A DNA stretch of 64,000 bases from Piezodorus guildinii (taxonomy: Eukaryota; Arthropoda; Insecta; Hemiptera; Pentatomidae). The notes beneath the pieces are model-generated. The model had not been told where the DNA came from. It searched no databases and was given only the letters and a program-made list of their open reading frames with translations. The stretch spans positions 105,827,906 to 105,891,905 of the forward strand of contig CM041292.1 in assembly GCA_023052935.1 (NCBI GenBank). Direction: 5' to 3'. Position 1 is the stretch's first letter; the number at the start of each line of letters is the position of its first letter. Both the position numbers and the translations under genes were made by a program. Below are positions 12,241 to 22,464 of the stretch, one piece after another.

Positions 12241-13350
12241 TAAAACAATTTCATTGTAAGTGATACCTATAAAATTTATGTTTTTGATTAAAATAATTAG
12301 TCTACATTATTATTATTATTATTATTTATATTATTTACAATGGGAATTCCCTACTAGTCTAGTCTTTTACTAGTTATTCCAGTAGTCTTTGACTGAAATA
12401 TTTTTCCTTAATCATGAAGCTTATGTTCGGGTTACCTTATTATTTATTGGTTTATTTCTTCTCGCCTATTGAGAGGGAAGATAATGTTGTTATTACTTAG
12501 TTTGGCTTCTCTTTATTGTTTGTTGCATTGGCGTTTAATATTAAACCTATTCGAGTCAGTGTTTGAATAATGATTTAGGGAACACATTTTTAATGCAGCT
12601 ATTATTCAACTAGCATATTTAAGGGAAATTTGAAGTAAATTTAGTTATGGTGGAGAGTGTACCTAAGTAATCCTTGTCGAATTTCATCGATTCATTTCGT
12701 TCTCTCATACTGTGCTTGGTTCAAGGCGAGGTTTCTAGCTTGTTTTTTCTATCCAGGAGAACCTAAGACTTAATTTTTTTTTCACAAATTATCGTTTATA
12801 TCAATATTGCGTTGCAATAGACATAAGACCAATAAATGGAGCAACAGACATGCATGATCCCTTAGTTATTTCTTAAACTTAATATTTTATTTAGTTTAGT
12901 TTCCTCTGGATATATTATGATTTATTTTCATTTTACGGTTTATAATCTCTAACTGTCCTCTATGATAAGTAAGTAGGAGATGATGCTCTAGATATTAAGA
13001 ATTGTGCTATTTTAAGCTGTTGTATATGTCTGTATTGACATTATTTACTGACACGTTTTTTTTTTCTTTTTCTTTATAGTTACATTTCATTTTTTTAAAA
13101 TTGATTATAAAATACAATAGATAACAGCAGTAAAAATATATATTAAAATGCCAGATGAGGCTCCGGTTGTAAAGGCGTATGAGGGTTTTTATTTCGTAGG
13201 GAAACCAATGGAATAAATTTAGGCCTTTCCTCGTTTCACAAGAATTGGTTGGCAACCTGTAGTATATCCCCTATAACTGTCTTACTTAAAGACCTAACAA
13301 AGGCTAAGCTCCTATAGATAAAGTCTAAATTCAGATTTAAAATGATAAGT
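12241..13350. other. AT-rich non-coding stretch
   Basis: Simple TTA repeats occur near 12309-12326. The ORF at 13007-13255 (minus) has no recognisable domain. Nothing else is seen. Confidence 0.4.
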
Positions 13351-13353
13351 AAT

Positions 13354-13372
13354 ACAATTTAATAATAATAAT
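13354..13372. repeat. Target-site duplication of LINE-E copy 2 (left)
   Basis: ACAATTTAATAATAATAAT occurs here and again at 14296-14314, on the two sides of the LINE-E insertion. The TAA part overlaps the element's own simple-repeat tail; ACAATTT is the informative part. Confidence 0.65.
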
Positions 13373-14295
13373 AATAATATTAGGCTTACCGAACCTGAAG
13401 GTTCGATGCCGATACCACCAAATTCTGTCTACACAGACTTATCCAATGTTCACCGTTCAAGCCGAAGCCTCCAAGATCAGCTTTAACGCAATCCTCCCAT
13501 TGACGCTTCGGCCTACCTTTCGGAAGTCTACCAGTCGGATCAGCAAATACCAACTTTCTCGGAATCCGCTTTTCATCGAGCCAAACAACTTTACTCGCCC
13601 ATTTTAGTCTCCGCGATGCTATCAACTGAATTATATTCACTAGATACAAGTTCCGCAATTCCGTGTTGTGCAACCTTCTAAATTCCCCAGTGGCCTCATC
13701 TCTCTTCGGACCAAACATTTTACGCAGTACCTTATTTTCGAAAACCTTAAGCTTTGTTCATCCTTTAAAGTAAGCGGCCACTTTTTGCATCCGTAAAGAA
13801 CCGTCAGGAAGAATAATAGTTTTATAAATTCTAACCTTTAAGTTTTTAGATAGAAGCCGCGAACTAAGTAACTTGGCAACTGAATAATAACACGCATTTC
13901 CCACCTTTAGCTGGGACTTAATTCCTCCTGGATTTCATTTTTTCTTGTTATCATGAACCTAAATACTTGAATTTCTCTACGTGTTCAAAAGTATGCCCTG
14001 ATATATCAATATCACCAAGATCGCCACCGTTTCTGCTACTAATCATATATTTCGTCTTATGGGTATTTAATTCGAGTCCTATTTTTTTACCGGTTTTTAT
14101 TAACATACTTGTATTTAGTTGTATGGTTTCCGCGTCTTCACCTATCAGTACCAAATCATCGGCATACCCTAAAACCGGATCCTGTCACCCATATTTAAAC
14201 CTTTCTCGGTACACATCACCTTCTCTATGACATATTCTAAAGCTATATTAAATAACACAGGTGAAAGGGAGTCACCCTGTTTCAAACCCGATTAA
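13373..14295 (-). pseudogene. LINE-E, copy 2 (5'-truncated)
   Basis: Read on the minus strand it starts within the reverse transcriptase at GLKQGDSLSPVLFNIALEYV (about 14290-14230), continues through HTKYMISSRNGGDLGDI, a YGCET-equivalent region and ENKVLRKMFGPKRDEATGEF, and ends with GRPKRQWEDCVKADLGG and a TAA simple-repeat tail. Two open pieces survive, at 13951-14154 and 13386-13718, separated by frameshifts. The C-terminal part with GRPKRRWED is a known signature of several non-LTR families; I do not assign the clade firmly. Flanking 19-bp direct repeats support retrotransposition with 5' truncation. Confidence 0.8.
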
Positions 14296-14808
14296 ACAAT
14301 TTAATAATAATAATTATTATTTTGTATTTTTTTTTTTTTAATATATATATATATATTTTTATTGAGATATATTACAATTTGTTACAAAATGAACAATAAT
14401 AATATTGATAAGAGACCACATTCATACTATATATACAGAAAATAATAATAATGGTCAAATTACATAAAATAGAACATAAATAAATTCATATATATACAAT
14501 AAAATAATAATAATAAATAAAAAACAAAACCAATCGAAACAAAACCTATTATTGAGATAAATAAAAAGTTGGCAAATAAATAAACATCTTACACACAATC
14601 ATAACTATATACAATTGCTAAAGGGACCCCAGCAAGCGCTTTTCCCTCCACTTGTGGAGGAAAAAGCGGAACCCAAGAGATCCCAGCGCCTCTATCTCAG
14701 CCGCATCACTGGTCTGAGCCAGTGGAGGCTGAGTTAGGGCGCTGTAGCCACAAACATACCGTACATGAGTTGAGGATCTGACCATTGTCAGAACTCCAGT
14801 TTAAATGT

Positions 14809-16330
14809 TTACAATAGGTCTCGTGGCCACTGCCGTTTCAATCTTCGAGGAGGATTGTAGGGATGGGTGGTGCTGGATAGGGATTGCGCTAGAGGGTTAG
14901 GATGATGACTAAGGTTCTGATGAAATTTGGAAAATTTGGATGGTACCAGGTCTAAAACAAACGGAATATTAAGGTCATGGTGTAGGGTACAGTTGGTAAC
15001 GTAATAAGGAGCATTAACTATTGTTCGGAGGACTTTGGATTGGAAGGATTGGATGCGTTTGATGTTAGAATGTTTAGCTGTTCCCCACAGTTCAAGTCCG
15101 TAGGTCCATATAGGTTTCAGTACTGTCTTGTATATTAGTAATTTGTTGTCAACTGTAAGATGAGATTTTCTGTTTAGTAGTCTGTATAACTGGCCGAATC
15201 TGCGGTTGAGTTCTTTTCTTTTTAGTCTTGTATGTGGGTTCCACGTCAGTCTTTTGTTAGTAAAAAGCCTAGATACCGGACTGTGTCTGAGGAAGGAAGC
15301 GGTATGGAATTGAAATTAACCGTTGGACAGGATTTGCGTCGAAGGGTGAATGTGACGTGAGTGCATTTGCTTTCGTTCACCTTAATGCGCCAAGCATTGC
15401 ACCAGTCTTCGACAAGGGAAAGGTGCTTTTGGAGATTTAGCGATGCTGCTTCAGGATCGGAATTGGATGATAAAATGGCTGTGCCATCAGCAAATGTTGC
15501 CAGAAAGGTATTGGGATCGGTAGGGATATCGGCGGTGAAGAGGATGTAGAGGACGGGTCCTAAGACGCTGCCTTGAGGAACACCGGCCTCAACAGTATAT
15601 TGTTCGGAAAATTCGGAACCACAGCGAACTCGGAAGGAGCGGTTGGATAAATAGGATCGGAGGATTAGGTATAAGGATTGAGGTAAATGGGTTTTGAGCT
15701 TAAAGAGCAGTCCCGGGTGCCACACCCGGTCAAAAGCTTGAGCTATGTCCAGAAAGGCACCCGAACAATACTCCTTGCACTCAAGGGCGGAGGAAATGTG
15801 GTCTACAACTCGGAGTCCTTGCTGAACCGTGGAATGTTGAGGACGGAATCCAAACTGGTGTGAAGGAAAATTGTGAAATTTGGCTAGGATTCGTTTTAAT
15901 AGGAGTTTTTCGAAGATTTTGGAGAGGATCGGAAGAAGGCTAATAGGTCTGTAGGATGACGTACAGTTGGATGGTTTGCCTGGTTTTAGGAAAAGGATGA
16001 TAGTCGAGTGTTTCCACAACAGAGGGAAATAGGTAGTGCGTAGGATACAGTTATAGATATATGTAAGGAATGTAATGGCTTTAGGTGGAAGTTGTCTTAG
16101 GATTTGAGGAGTAAGGAGATCGTATCCAGGGGATTTACGGAGAGGAAGCTTTTGAAGCAGATATTTGACCTCAGAGGGATTGATTGCTTTAGGTGGTAAG
16201 GAAATTGGTATCGGTGACGTAAGGAACTCTTCAACTATTCAACCTTGGAAAGGTGTAGTGCAAATTCCTGGGCCCTATCTTTGTCAGAAGCAGCCCAGGA
16301 ATTATCACTACGCCGGAGAGGATGGGATAT
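14809..16330 (-). pseudogene. LINE-A ORF2, reverse transcriptase part (broken)
   Basis: This is the reverse transcriptase that would copy the element RNA at nicked target DNA. Visible RT blocks are SSYRPISLLPILSKIFEKLL, HQFGFRPQHST, the motif-A region AFLDIAQAFDRVWH, GVPQGSVLGPVLYIL, and the active-site region FADGTAIL near 15470. The family motif is FADD, and the copy at 53550 keeps it, so here the second catalytic Asp is Gly. A deletion and frameshift at about 16235-16340 separate it from the endonuclease. Another frameshift near 15246 shifts the C-terminal region (LTWNPHTRLKRKELNRR to PPRRLKRQWPRDLL), which ends at the stop at 14809-14811. Confidence 0.85.
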
Positions 16331-16339
16331 CAGGGGGGA

Positions 16340-17449
16340 TTATAGGATTCTCTTCGTGACATTCCACAGGGAATTGTCACGAGTCGAGAGAGAGGAGAGG
16401 TAGGTATTGTAGGATTGGGATCGGAAGATAGCCAACTCCCGCTTTAGTTTTCTACAAAAAAAGTTATAGGAGCGGCGATCCTCTGGATGGCGGGTGCGTT
16501 GCCATAATGTTCTGGCTCGGCGTTTGCTGTTGATGAGTTCTGTCAGGTGTTGTGGTAAATGGCTTTTATAAGGAATTATTTGGGATTGTTTGGGAGAGGA
16601 GGCAGTCCAGGCGGCTTGTTGAACAGCGGTTGTAAAGGAATATACGGCGTCGTCAAGGTCATTTGGGGTTTTGAGAATCACTCTGAGGTCAATATCATTA
16701 GTGTGGATTTCGCGGAAGAGGCTCCAGTTGACAGGGCCTCTAATGAATGACGGTGGGATAGGTTTAGGAATAGGTGTTATGGATACATTTAGAATCAATG
16801 GACTATGATCAGAGTATAGTTCATCAAGGCGAGCTATGGAAAAATTAAGAGAGCCTAATCCGCTGTGGATGAAGAAGTCGAGGATGTCAGGATTACGGTT
16901 AGGATCTGTTGGCCAGTAGGTAGGAGAATCGGGAGGTAGGAGATGAAAGCGTCGGGAGTTGAGTGCAGACTGCAATGTCCGTCCACGAGAATTGGTGGTT
17001 CTAGAACCCCACTGTTGGTTCTTAGCGTTTAAGTCTGCACCCAAAATGAAGTGATTACCCAAGTAGTTGAGAAAGGATTCAAATTGGGTAGAGGAAATGG
17101 GATGTTTAGGAGGGCAGTATGCTGATGCGATGATAAGCGGAAAGGAAAAGGTTTTGATAACAATGGAAGTTGCTTGTAGGTAATCGTGGGCGGAAATTGG
17201 GTGTAAGTGATGGGTGAGGGATCGGCGGACTATGACAGCAGTACCGGCATGGGCTTTGCCGTCTGGATGGTCTGTCCGGTATGTCGTGTATCCTGGTATT
17301 TTAAAGTACTGTTTAGTGGTTAGTCTAGTTTCAGTAATGAGTGCAACATCAATGTTTTTGTCTTGCAGTAAGGCTGTAAGTTCGTCAGTGTGAGTTCTAA
17401 CACCATTCGCATTCCAAAGGAGAATGGATAAGGAATTAGGTGAGGTCAT
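16340..17449 (-). CDS. LINE-A ORF2, AP-like endonuclease part
   Basis: A 369-residue open frame. It carries the endonuclease blocks of the exonuclease-endonuclease-phosphatase fold in order: LLWNANGVRTH (catalytic Asn), LITETRL (catalytic Glu), ASAYCPP, GADLNAKNQQWGS (Asp/Asn), DILDFFI, and YSDHSPL (catalytic Asp-His pair). In such elements this domain nicks the target DNA to start target-primed reverse transcription. The start codon follows directly on the ORF1 stop (TAA then ATG, 17450/17449), which suggests translation by re-initiation. The frame ends early at KRIL because of damage just downstream, so the product would lack RT. Confidence 0.85.
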   Translation of the reverse strand: MTSPNSLSILLWNANGVRTHTDELTALLQDKNIDVALITETRLTTKQYFKIPGYTTYRTDHPDGKAHAGTAVIVRRSLTHHLHPISAHDYLQATSIVIKTFSFPLIIASAYCPPKHPISSTQFESFLNYLGNHFILGADLNAKNQQWGSRTTNSRGRTLQSALNSRRFHLLPPDSPTYWPTDPNRNPDILDFFIHSGLGSLNFSIARLDELYSDHSPLILNVSITPIPKPIPPSFIRGPVNWSLFREIHTNDIDLRVILKTPNDLDDAVYSFTTAVQQAAWTASSPKQSQIIPYKSHLPQHLTELINSKRRARTLWQRTRHPEDRRSYNFFCRKLKRELAIFRSQSYNTYLSSLSTRDNSLWNVTKRIL

Positions 17450-18754
17450 TTATGGGTTTTTTAAGGCAGGAATGAGATTTGATACGAGATTCGTAAGGAG
17501 TGATATTAGGGGCATAACAAGGGACTTAATTTCGGAGATAAAGGATGTCATCAAACTGGTAAGGTCTGTGGCATTTGAAGGAGGAGGGATATGAGAGATT
17601 TGTGGTTGATTAGGATTTTTAGGATTGGTTACATTTTGAGGAAGAGGTATATGTGGAATGGATTGAGGTACATTCTGTAGTTCCGGCAGGGCCACGGCTT
17701 CAGTACTTTGATTCCCACCTCCAAGTAGGTGGGCAAATGATACATTGGCATCAATAAGTTTTGAGGGTTCTCTTCTGTTTCTTACTTGTCTTGCTGTTTC
17801 ATCCGGTACTTGAGGTTTTTGAAACCTGGTCCTCAGTTCCTTATAAATTTGGCATCCTTTATAGTTGGCTGGGTGGTCCTGGAGGCAATGAGCACATACA
17901 GCTGGTGTTGATTTTGGTTTTGTACACTCCACAGACTTGTGCTGTTCACCGCATTTCACGCATCGAGGTATGTGATGACAATAACTTTTAGTATGACCAT
18001 ATGCTTGACAGTTATGGCACTGAACTATCTCCTTCTTTATGTAAGGTTTTTCAACTCTTACGCTGGTATAGTACAATCTATTGAGTTCATAGATTTGTTC
18101 AACTCCTTCCGATGGCTCCAAGTCCACGAAAAAGAGAGGTAGTGGAATTTTGTCCTTTAGGATATTAGTGACTTGCCGCACTTTATAGCCTATCTCCGTT
18201 AATTCTTCTTTAATAGCTTCAACTGGTGTCGAGGGGTGTAAGTTTCTGATTACAACCCTTAAAGCTCTCTCTTGGCGTAGCTGGTAGGTATGGAAATCCG
18301 CTTTGGTATCAGTTAGATATTTCACTATTTTTCTATATGTCTCGGCAGTAGTAGGAGATATTTTGGTGTCATTAATTCTACTCATACAGTAGTAACTGGT
18401 AGAATCGGTAATTTTGTTCAATTGTGTACACAAAAACTGGAAATTTTTAATATTTTTGACAAATATTGGAGGAGGTCGTGGTTCACTAGGTATAGGAGCA
18501 GATTCCATGTTTTCTTTTTCGTTATGTAAAATCTGAAAAGGATTTGGGGTGAAAAACGGTGATTCGTCAGTCATCCCTTGTGACGATGTGCCAGGTTGTG
18601 GTTCAGATTCTGAATTAGTACCCGAAGGGGTTGCTTGTAATTTTTTATTAGTATCACGGCGAGGTCTTTGTTTCGTAGGAGACGGGATTGAACCACTAGA
18701 TCTAGATCTTTTAGTTGAAGCTTTGGAGGACATTACTTGATGATAATATCGCAT
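17450..18754 (-). CDS. LINE-A ORF1, Gag-like nucleic-acid-binding protein
   Basis: An open frame of 434 residues. Residues 1-75 are Ser/Thr/Pro/Lys-rich and low complexity. Residues about 95-240 look like the RRM-like/PRE_C2HC region of Jockey and X-element Gag proteins (RVVIRNLHPSTPVEAIKEEL, IPLPLFFVDLE). Three zinc knuckles lie at about 246-259 (CHNCQAYGHTKSYC), 265-277 (CVKCGEQHKSVEC) and 287-301 (CAHCLQDHPANYKGC). The C-terminus is Pro/Asn/Gln-rich with a hydrophobic end. It is expected to bind element RNA in a ribonucleoprotein particle. Met8 is an alternative start. No break is seen, so this ORF is better preserved than the RT. Confidence 0.85.
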   Translation of the reverse strand: MRYYHQVMSSKASTKRSRSSGSIPSPTKQRPRRDTNKKLQATPSGTNSESEPQPGTSSQGMTDESPFFTPNPFQILHNEKENMESAPIPSEPRPPPIFVKNIKNFQFLCTQLNKITDSTSYYCMSRINDTKISPTTAETYRKIVKYLTDTKADFHTYQLRQERALRVVIRNLHPSTPVEAIKEELTEIGYKVRQVTNILKDKIPLPLFFVDLEPSEGVEQIYELNRLYYTSVRVEKPYIKKEIVQCHNCQAYGHTKSYCHHIPRCVKCGEQHKSVECTKPKSTPAVCAHCLQDHPANYKGCQIYKELRTRFQKPQVPDETARQVRNRREPSKLIDANVSFAHLLGGGNQSTEAVALPELQNVPQSIPHIPLPQNVTNPKNPNQPQISHIPPPSNATDLTSLMTSFISEIKSLVMPLISLLTNLVSNLIPALKNP

Positions 18755-19070
18755 TTCATGTAAGGAAAATAATTAAATAATAACAAGATGTGGGGGGAAA
18801 AAATAATAACTTAAGAAAAGTTAAGCAAGACCAGCCTTGCCTAGCTATTGGCAATCAGCTGATATGAAGAGGTGACTCAGCATTCACTTTACGGTGCAAA
18901 TTGTAGCCCAACTTACCGTTGTTTGCTCCAATATTTACTGTTGTTGTTATCCTGAAGCCTGGTGATGTTTTCAAGACTGTTCTGAAGTGATATCCAACTG
19001 AAAAAGCAAGAAATCCAAGAGCCGACTTGAAAGATGACCGCTATACTCATGCGCATGCGCAGAACTCGGT
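18755..19070 (-). promoter_or_regulatory. LINE-A 5' UTR / presumed internal promoter
   Basis: About 300 bp upstream of ORF1, including a perfect 12-bp palindrome TGCGCATGCGCA at 19050-19061. That is the binding consensus of NRF-1 and its insect relative Erect wing. Jockey-type LINEs carry Pol II promoters inside their 5' UTR, so this site could drive transcription. The 5' boundary was placed just beyond the palindrome, where sequence becomes AT-rich; it is not proven by a target-site duplication. Confidence 0.5.
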
Positions 19071-20859
19071 AAGTATTTTTAAACACAATTTTCAATATAA
19101 ATACATTAGCCGCAGTATATTGGGACATAGACAATAAAAAGAAATTAGATGATTTATTTTATTATGCTATATAATGTTTAAAACTAAGAAATTTGTATCT
19201 CTCTGTTCAAGAATAATTTTAATTTAAGCACGATATCAAAATAAGAATTGTTGAATCCATTATAATATTTACGATATTTTAAATTTGTTTTATAATTCTT
19301 TGGTAATATTTTAATTTTGTTAAGAAAGCTTATTTTGTTTTATAATAATTCTAATACAACTATTTGATTTATGTATTAGTGGATTAATTCTGTAAAACTT
19401 AACTCCATTTGTATGGGCTAGCCTGAATATTTATTACTTATTTATAGGGACATAATAAAGATCAGAGTTATTTTTTTTTAAAGGCATAATCATTTTTAAA
19501 TATATAAACCTTTTTAAAGGTCATAATAATACTTTGATAACAATAGTGTAGTTATATAGAGCAAATTACTCACTAAGAAAAAAAAATCCGTTTTGAGGTG
19601 AGAAATAAAAATAAAATTGATTTATGGTTACATGGGAATGGTTAAAGAATATTATATTTGTTGATACTGCATCATTTTTTATTTAATTATGTCCATTAAT
19701 TCAGCTTTGTATCAATCAATAAAATTAAAATAAGACTACTCGGACGGTTTTTTTTTTTTTTACTTAAGGTACTCACTGATCTGCCCTTGACAGTAATACC
19801 AGTCATTTTGTTTCATGATGGCAGTCGATTAGAAATCTATATGCATCTATTTTTTAATCATTTATAAATACAAGGAGATAAAAAAAAATATTAGTTACTT
19901 TAGAATTATCACAATTGTATCAATAGAATTATGATGCATAAAATAAGAAACTAAAATTCTTTTTCCAAATAAAACATGAAATACATTTATTCATTTGTTT
20001 ATTGAATGGATCGAGCTTATGTTAGGTTATTATGTGCTTGTTATACCTACTTTATGGAGTCCAATAAAATGCAGCCTTTCATATTTGTTTAAATTTCTTT
20101 GTTTTATGAGTGGCTTGTTGAGTAATATTTCTTCAAGTGGAAAAAGTAGAAATTTCGTCTTTTATAAATAAGGTGCCCCAAACATTTTAGAATTATTTAG
20201 TTGTAAATCCCAGCTTATCATATTTATTTATCAAAAAATAAAAATAATAATAATAAATGAAAGAAGTGACACCTGTTTTTATTACTCTTTAATTTGTCTT
20301 AGTTTTCTATGAAATATATATTTTTTGCGTTGTTTCCTTAGTAAGTAAAAAGCAAAAAAATAAAAATAAGTACACCCCATAGTATCTTGGAAATAATATT
20401 TATTTGTGAGGACAGCTTATTAACTAGATAGGTGGGAGACAGTTGTCATATTGTGCCCATGGCTCAGGGCTTGGAGCCGCAATTGTTGGCCTTTCATCCC
20501 TTTCCTCTGACAAATCCCACTCTCCTGTCTGGCTTACACCATCTTCTTTCGGCTCTTCTCCCACTTTTAGCTCTTCTTTATTTCACATCCATTTTTCATC
20601 TTCCTGGTAGCTTTTTGTTTTAATGCTACAAGACGCTGTGTGGAGACTTGAATTCGATTTATGGTCGTACAAAGGAAAAATGTCCACCGGAAAAAGACAC
20701 ATACGGAGTTAAGCAATATTGTATGAAAAAAAATGATTTTAAGGATTAAAGATGATTTTATTTAAATTTCTGTCACCTGTTTTTGTAAAAAATAATAAAT
20801 AATGATAAGATATATTTAAAAAAAAAACGGAATGTTATAATATTAGTAATTTTTACTTT
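19071..20859. other. AT-rich non-coding stretch with one GC-richer patch
   Basis: No ORF of note. The segment 20430-20640 is less AT-rich and pyrimidine-rich. Its 63-codon ORF has no recognisable domain. Confidence 0.4.
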
Positions 20860-21830
20860 CACTTAGCTGATTATATATATTGATTGTATCAATGAAATTT
20901 CATATTTCATTTATATGCCTGAGATGTTTCAGCAATTTTTTTTCAATAAAAAAGCTGATCTATAGGTTTTATTATCCTGCGTATTTCATTGTGATCGAAA
21001 TAGTCTAATAGGGTTTAAATGCAGATTTTTTTTTTTTTTTTTTTTGAACCTTTCTTTATAATAGTATCTTTAATTTTGTAGATAACACCAAATTATTCAT
21101 ATGCATTGATAAAAAAACACAGTAAATATACAAGATGAAAGAATTTGATAAACAAATAAACAAGAAAAGAGCAAAAATATATTTAAAAAAAAAGTAATAG
21201 TAAAATATATGTATTGTATCTAGTATTGGAACACTAAATATTTTAGAAAAAAAATGTTTTAACAAAGTTGTATAATGTAATGGATAGTGATGAAAAGCGG
21301 ATAAAACTATTTGACTGTTGTAGATAATAATTAAGAAGATTTATGAGTTGAGGAGCGGCATGGTCTAGTGGATAGAGCACTAGGCTTCTGATCTCTGGGT
21401 CCTGGGTTTGATTCCCGCCTGTGGCAGAATATTATTTATTTTGTTAATTCAGTTGCGGAGGGTTATACCCTAGGGTTTGAAGACTCTCCTGGGACATACC
21501 CAGCCTCTTTAAAGTGGGTACCCGAAATTGGAGAAAAACCTAGCGGCGGAGCATGATCAAGGCCTAATCACCTCGTAACACGGCCTTTGGCCTGGAAACA
21601 ATATGAATCTCTGTTTGTACTGAGCCTAAGAACCTTCATGGGTTGTAGAGGTAAAGGTTTTTTTTTATATTAAAATCTTTTATTAGAAACATTCGCTTCC
21701 ACTGGAACTTAATGTAATTCTCAAGGCTTTTTCGAACTTTATTTTTACTTCAAATTTATTAAATTAATTTAAACAACGGATATAATTGAAGTCGTGTGTG
21801 GCACGCACCACATGTATCTTTTTTACTTAC
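20860..21830 (+). repeat. Repeat D, degraded copy split by SINE2
   Basis: 20860-21345 carries weakened D blocks (GAAATTTCATATTTCAT, TTTAATTTTGTAGAT, TGATAAAAAAACA, GATGAAAAGCGGATAAAACTA). 21670-21830 carries the tail (AACAACGGATATAATTGAAGTCGTGTGTGGCACGCACCA). The SINE at 21352-21662 sits between them. A T-run near 21028-21045 interrupts the head half. Confidence 0.7.
21352..21662 (+). repeat. SINE2, copy 1 (tRNA-derived)
   Basis: The tRNA-like head starts GGAGCGGCATGG. It has an A box TGGTCTAGTGGATAG and a B-box-like GGGTTTGATTCCC at about 21404-21416, so a Pol III promoter is plausible. A body of about 240 bp follows, ending AGGTAAAGG plus a T-rich tail. A second copy, reversed, lies at 60404-60691 and agrees along its length, including AAAGTGGGTACCC and CGGAGCRTGATC. 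A clear target-site duplication was not found. Confidence 0.8.
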
Positions 21831-22454
21831 CGTTTATACTTATCGCACAAGTTGTACTTAATGATTCAGGGATAGTACAACTCAGGAAATATATTTAGAA
21901 ACATATATTTTAGTTTGATGTTTAAGAACTTTTAAAATATAAAGGTCTTTTGAAGTATTAAGATGTAAACATAACATTTTAAATTGATTTACTCTTTAAT
22001 AAAATACTCTAGATTGATTGCTCATAAAAAAATAATTGCCTATAAATTTTACAATGGCCCATCCTTTTCAGATTATCAATTATTTTTAAAAACGTTCTTC
22101 ATAAAATTAAGTAAAATGTATTGGTGTTTTATTTTGTTATTTCACAAGGTTTTGTAACGTCCCATTGTGAATAACATTCACATGATTAGGTAATCTCATC
22201 TTTATTTATTTTATTATCTTTATTCGCTAATTAGGTTTTCTCTCATGTCCTTTACAAACAATACAAGAGCTGCTTTAGCAAGGTTTAACTTTTTTATTAG
22301 TATAGAGTTAATTTCAGAAAAGGACTCTATTATTATAATTTAAAAAAAAATTAATTCTAACACGCTGAGTTATGCAATAATTAAGTTTTATGGTAAATAT
22401 ATTGTTATATAATATTTGTTAATTATGATTAATACAAAGTGATTCAAATAGATT
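21831..22454. other. AT-rich non-coding stretch
   Basis: Nothing recognised. Confidence 0.4.
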
Positions 22455-22464
22455 CATATTTTTT

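Larger units (their letters stand above)
14326..19070 (-). mobile_element. LINE-A (Jockey clade), near full-length copy
   Basis: A two-ORF non-LTR retrotransposon on the minus strand. In order it has a 5' UTR (about 18755-19070), ORF1 Gag with three CCHC knuckles, ORF2 with AP-endonuclease and reverse transcriptase, a 3' UTR of about 480 bp, and a T-run at 14326-14340 (the poly-A on the coding strand). The knuckle spacing CX2CX4HX4C, CX2CX3HX4C, CX2CX3HX6C and the absence of an RNase H fit the Jockey clade. ORF1 and the endonuclease are open, but the RT is broken, so this copy should not move by itself. The 5' limit is uncertain. A truncated relative with open RT lies at 53550-55525. Confidence 0.85.
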
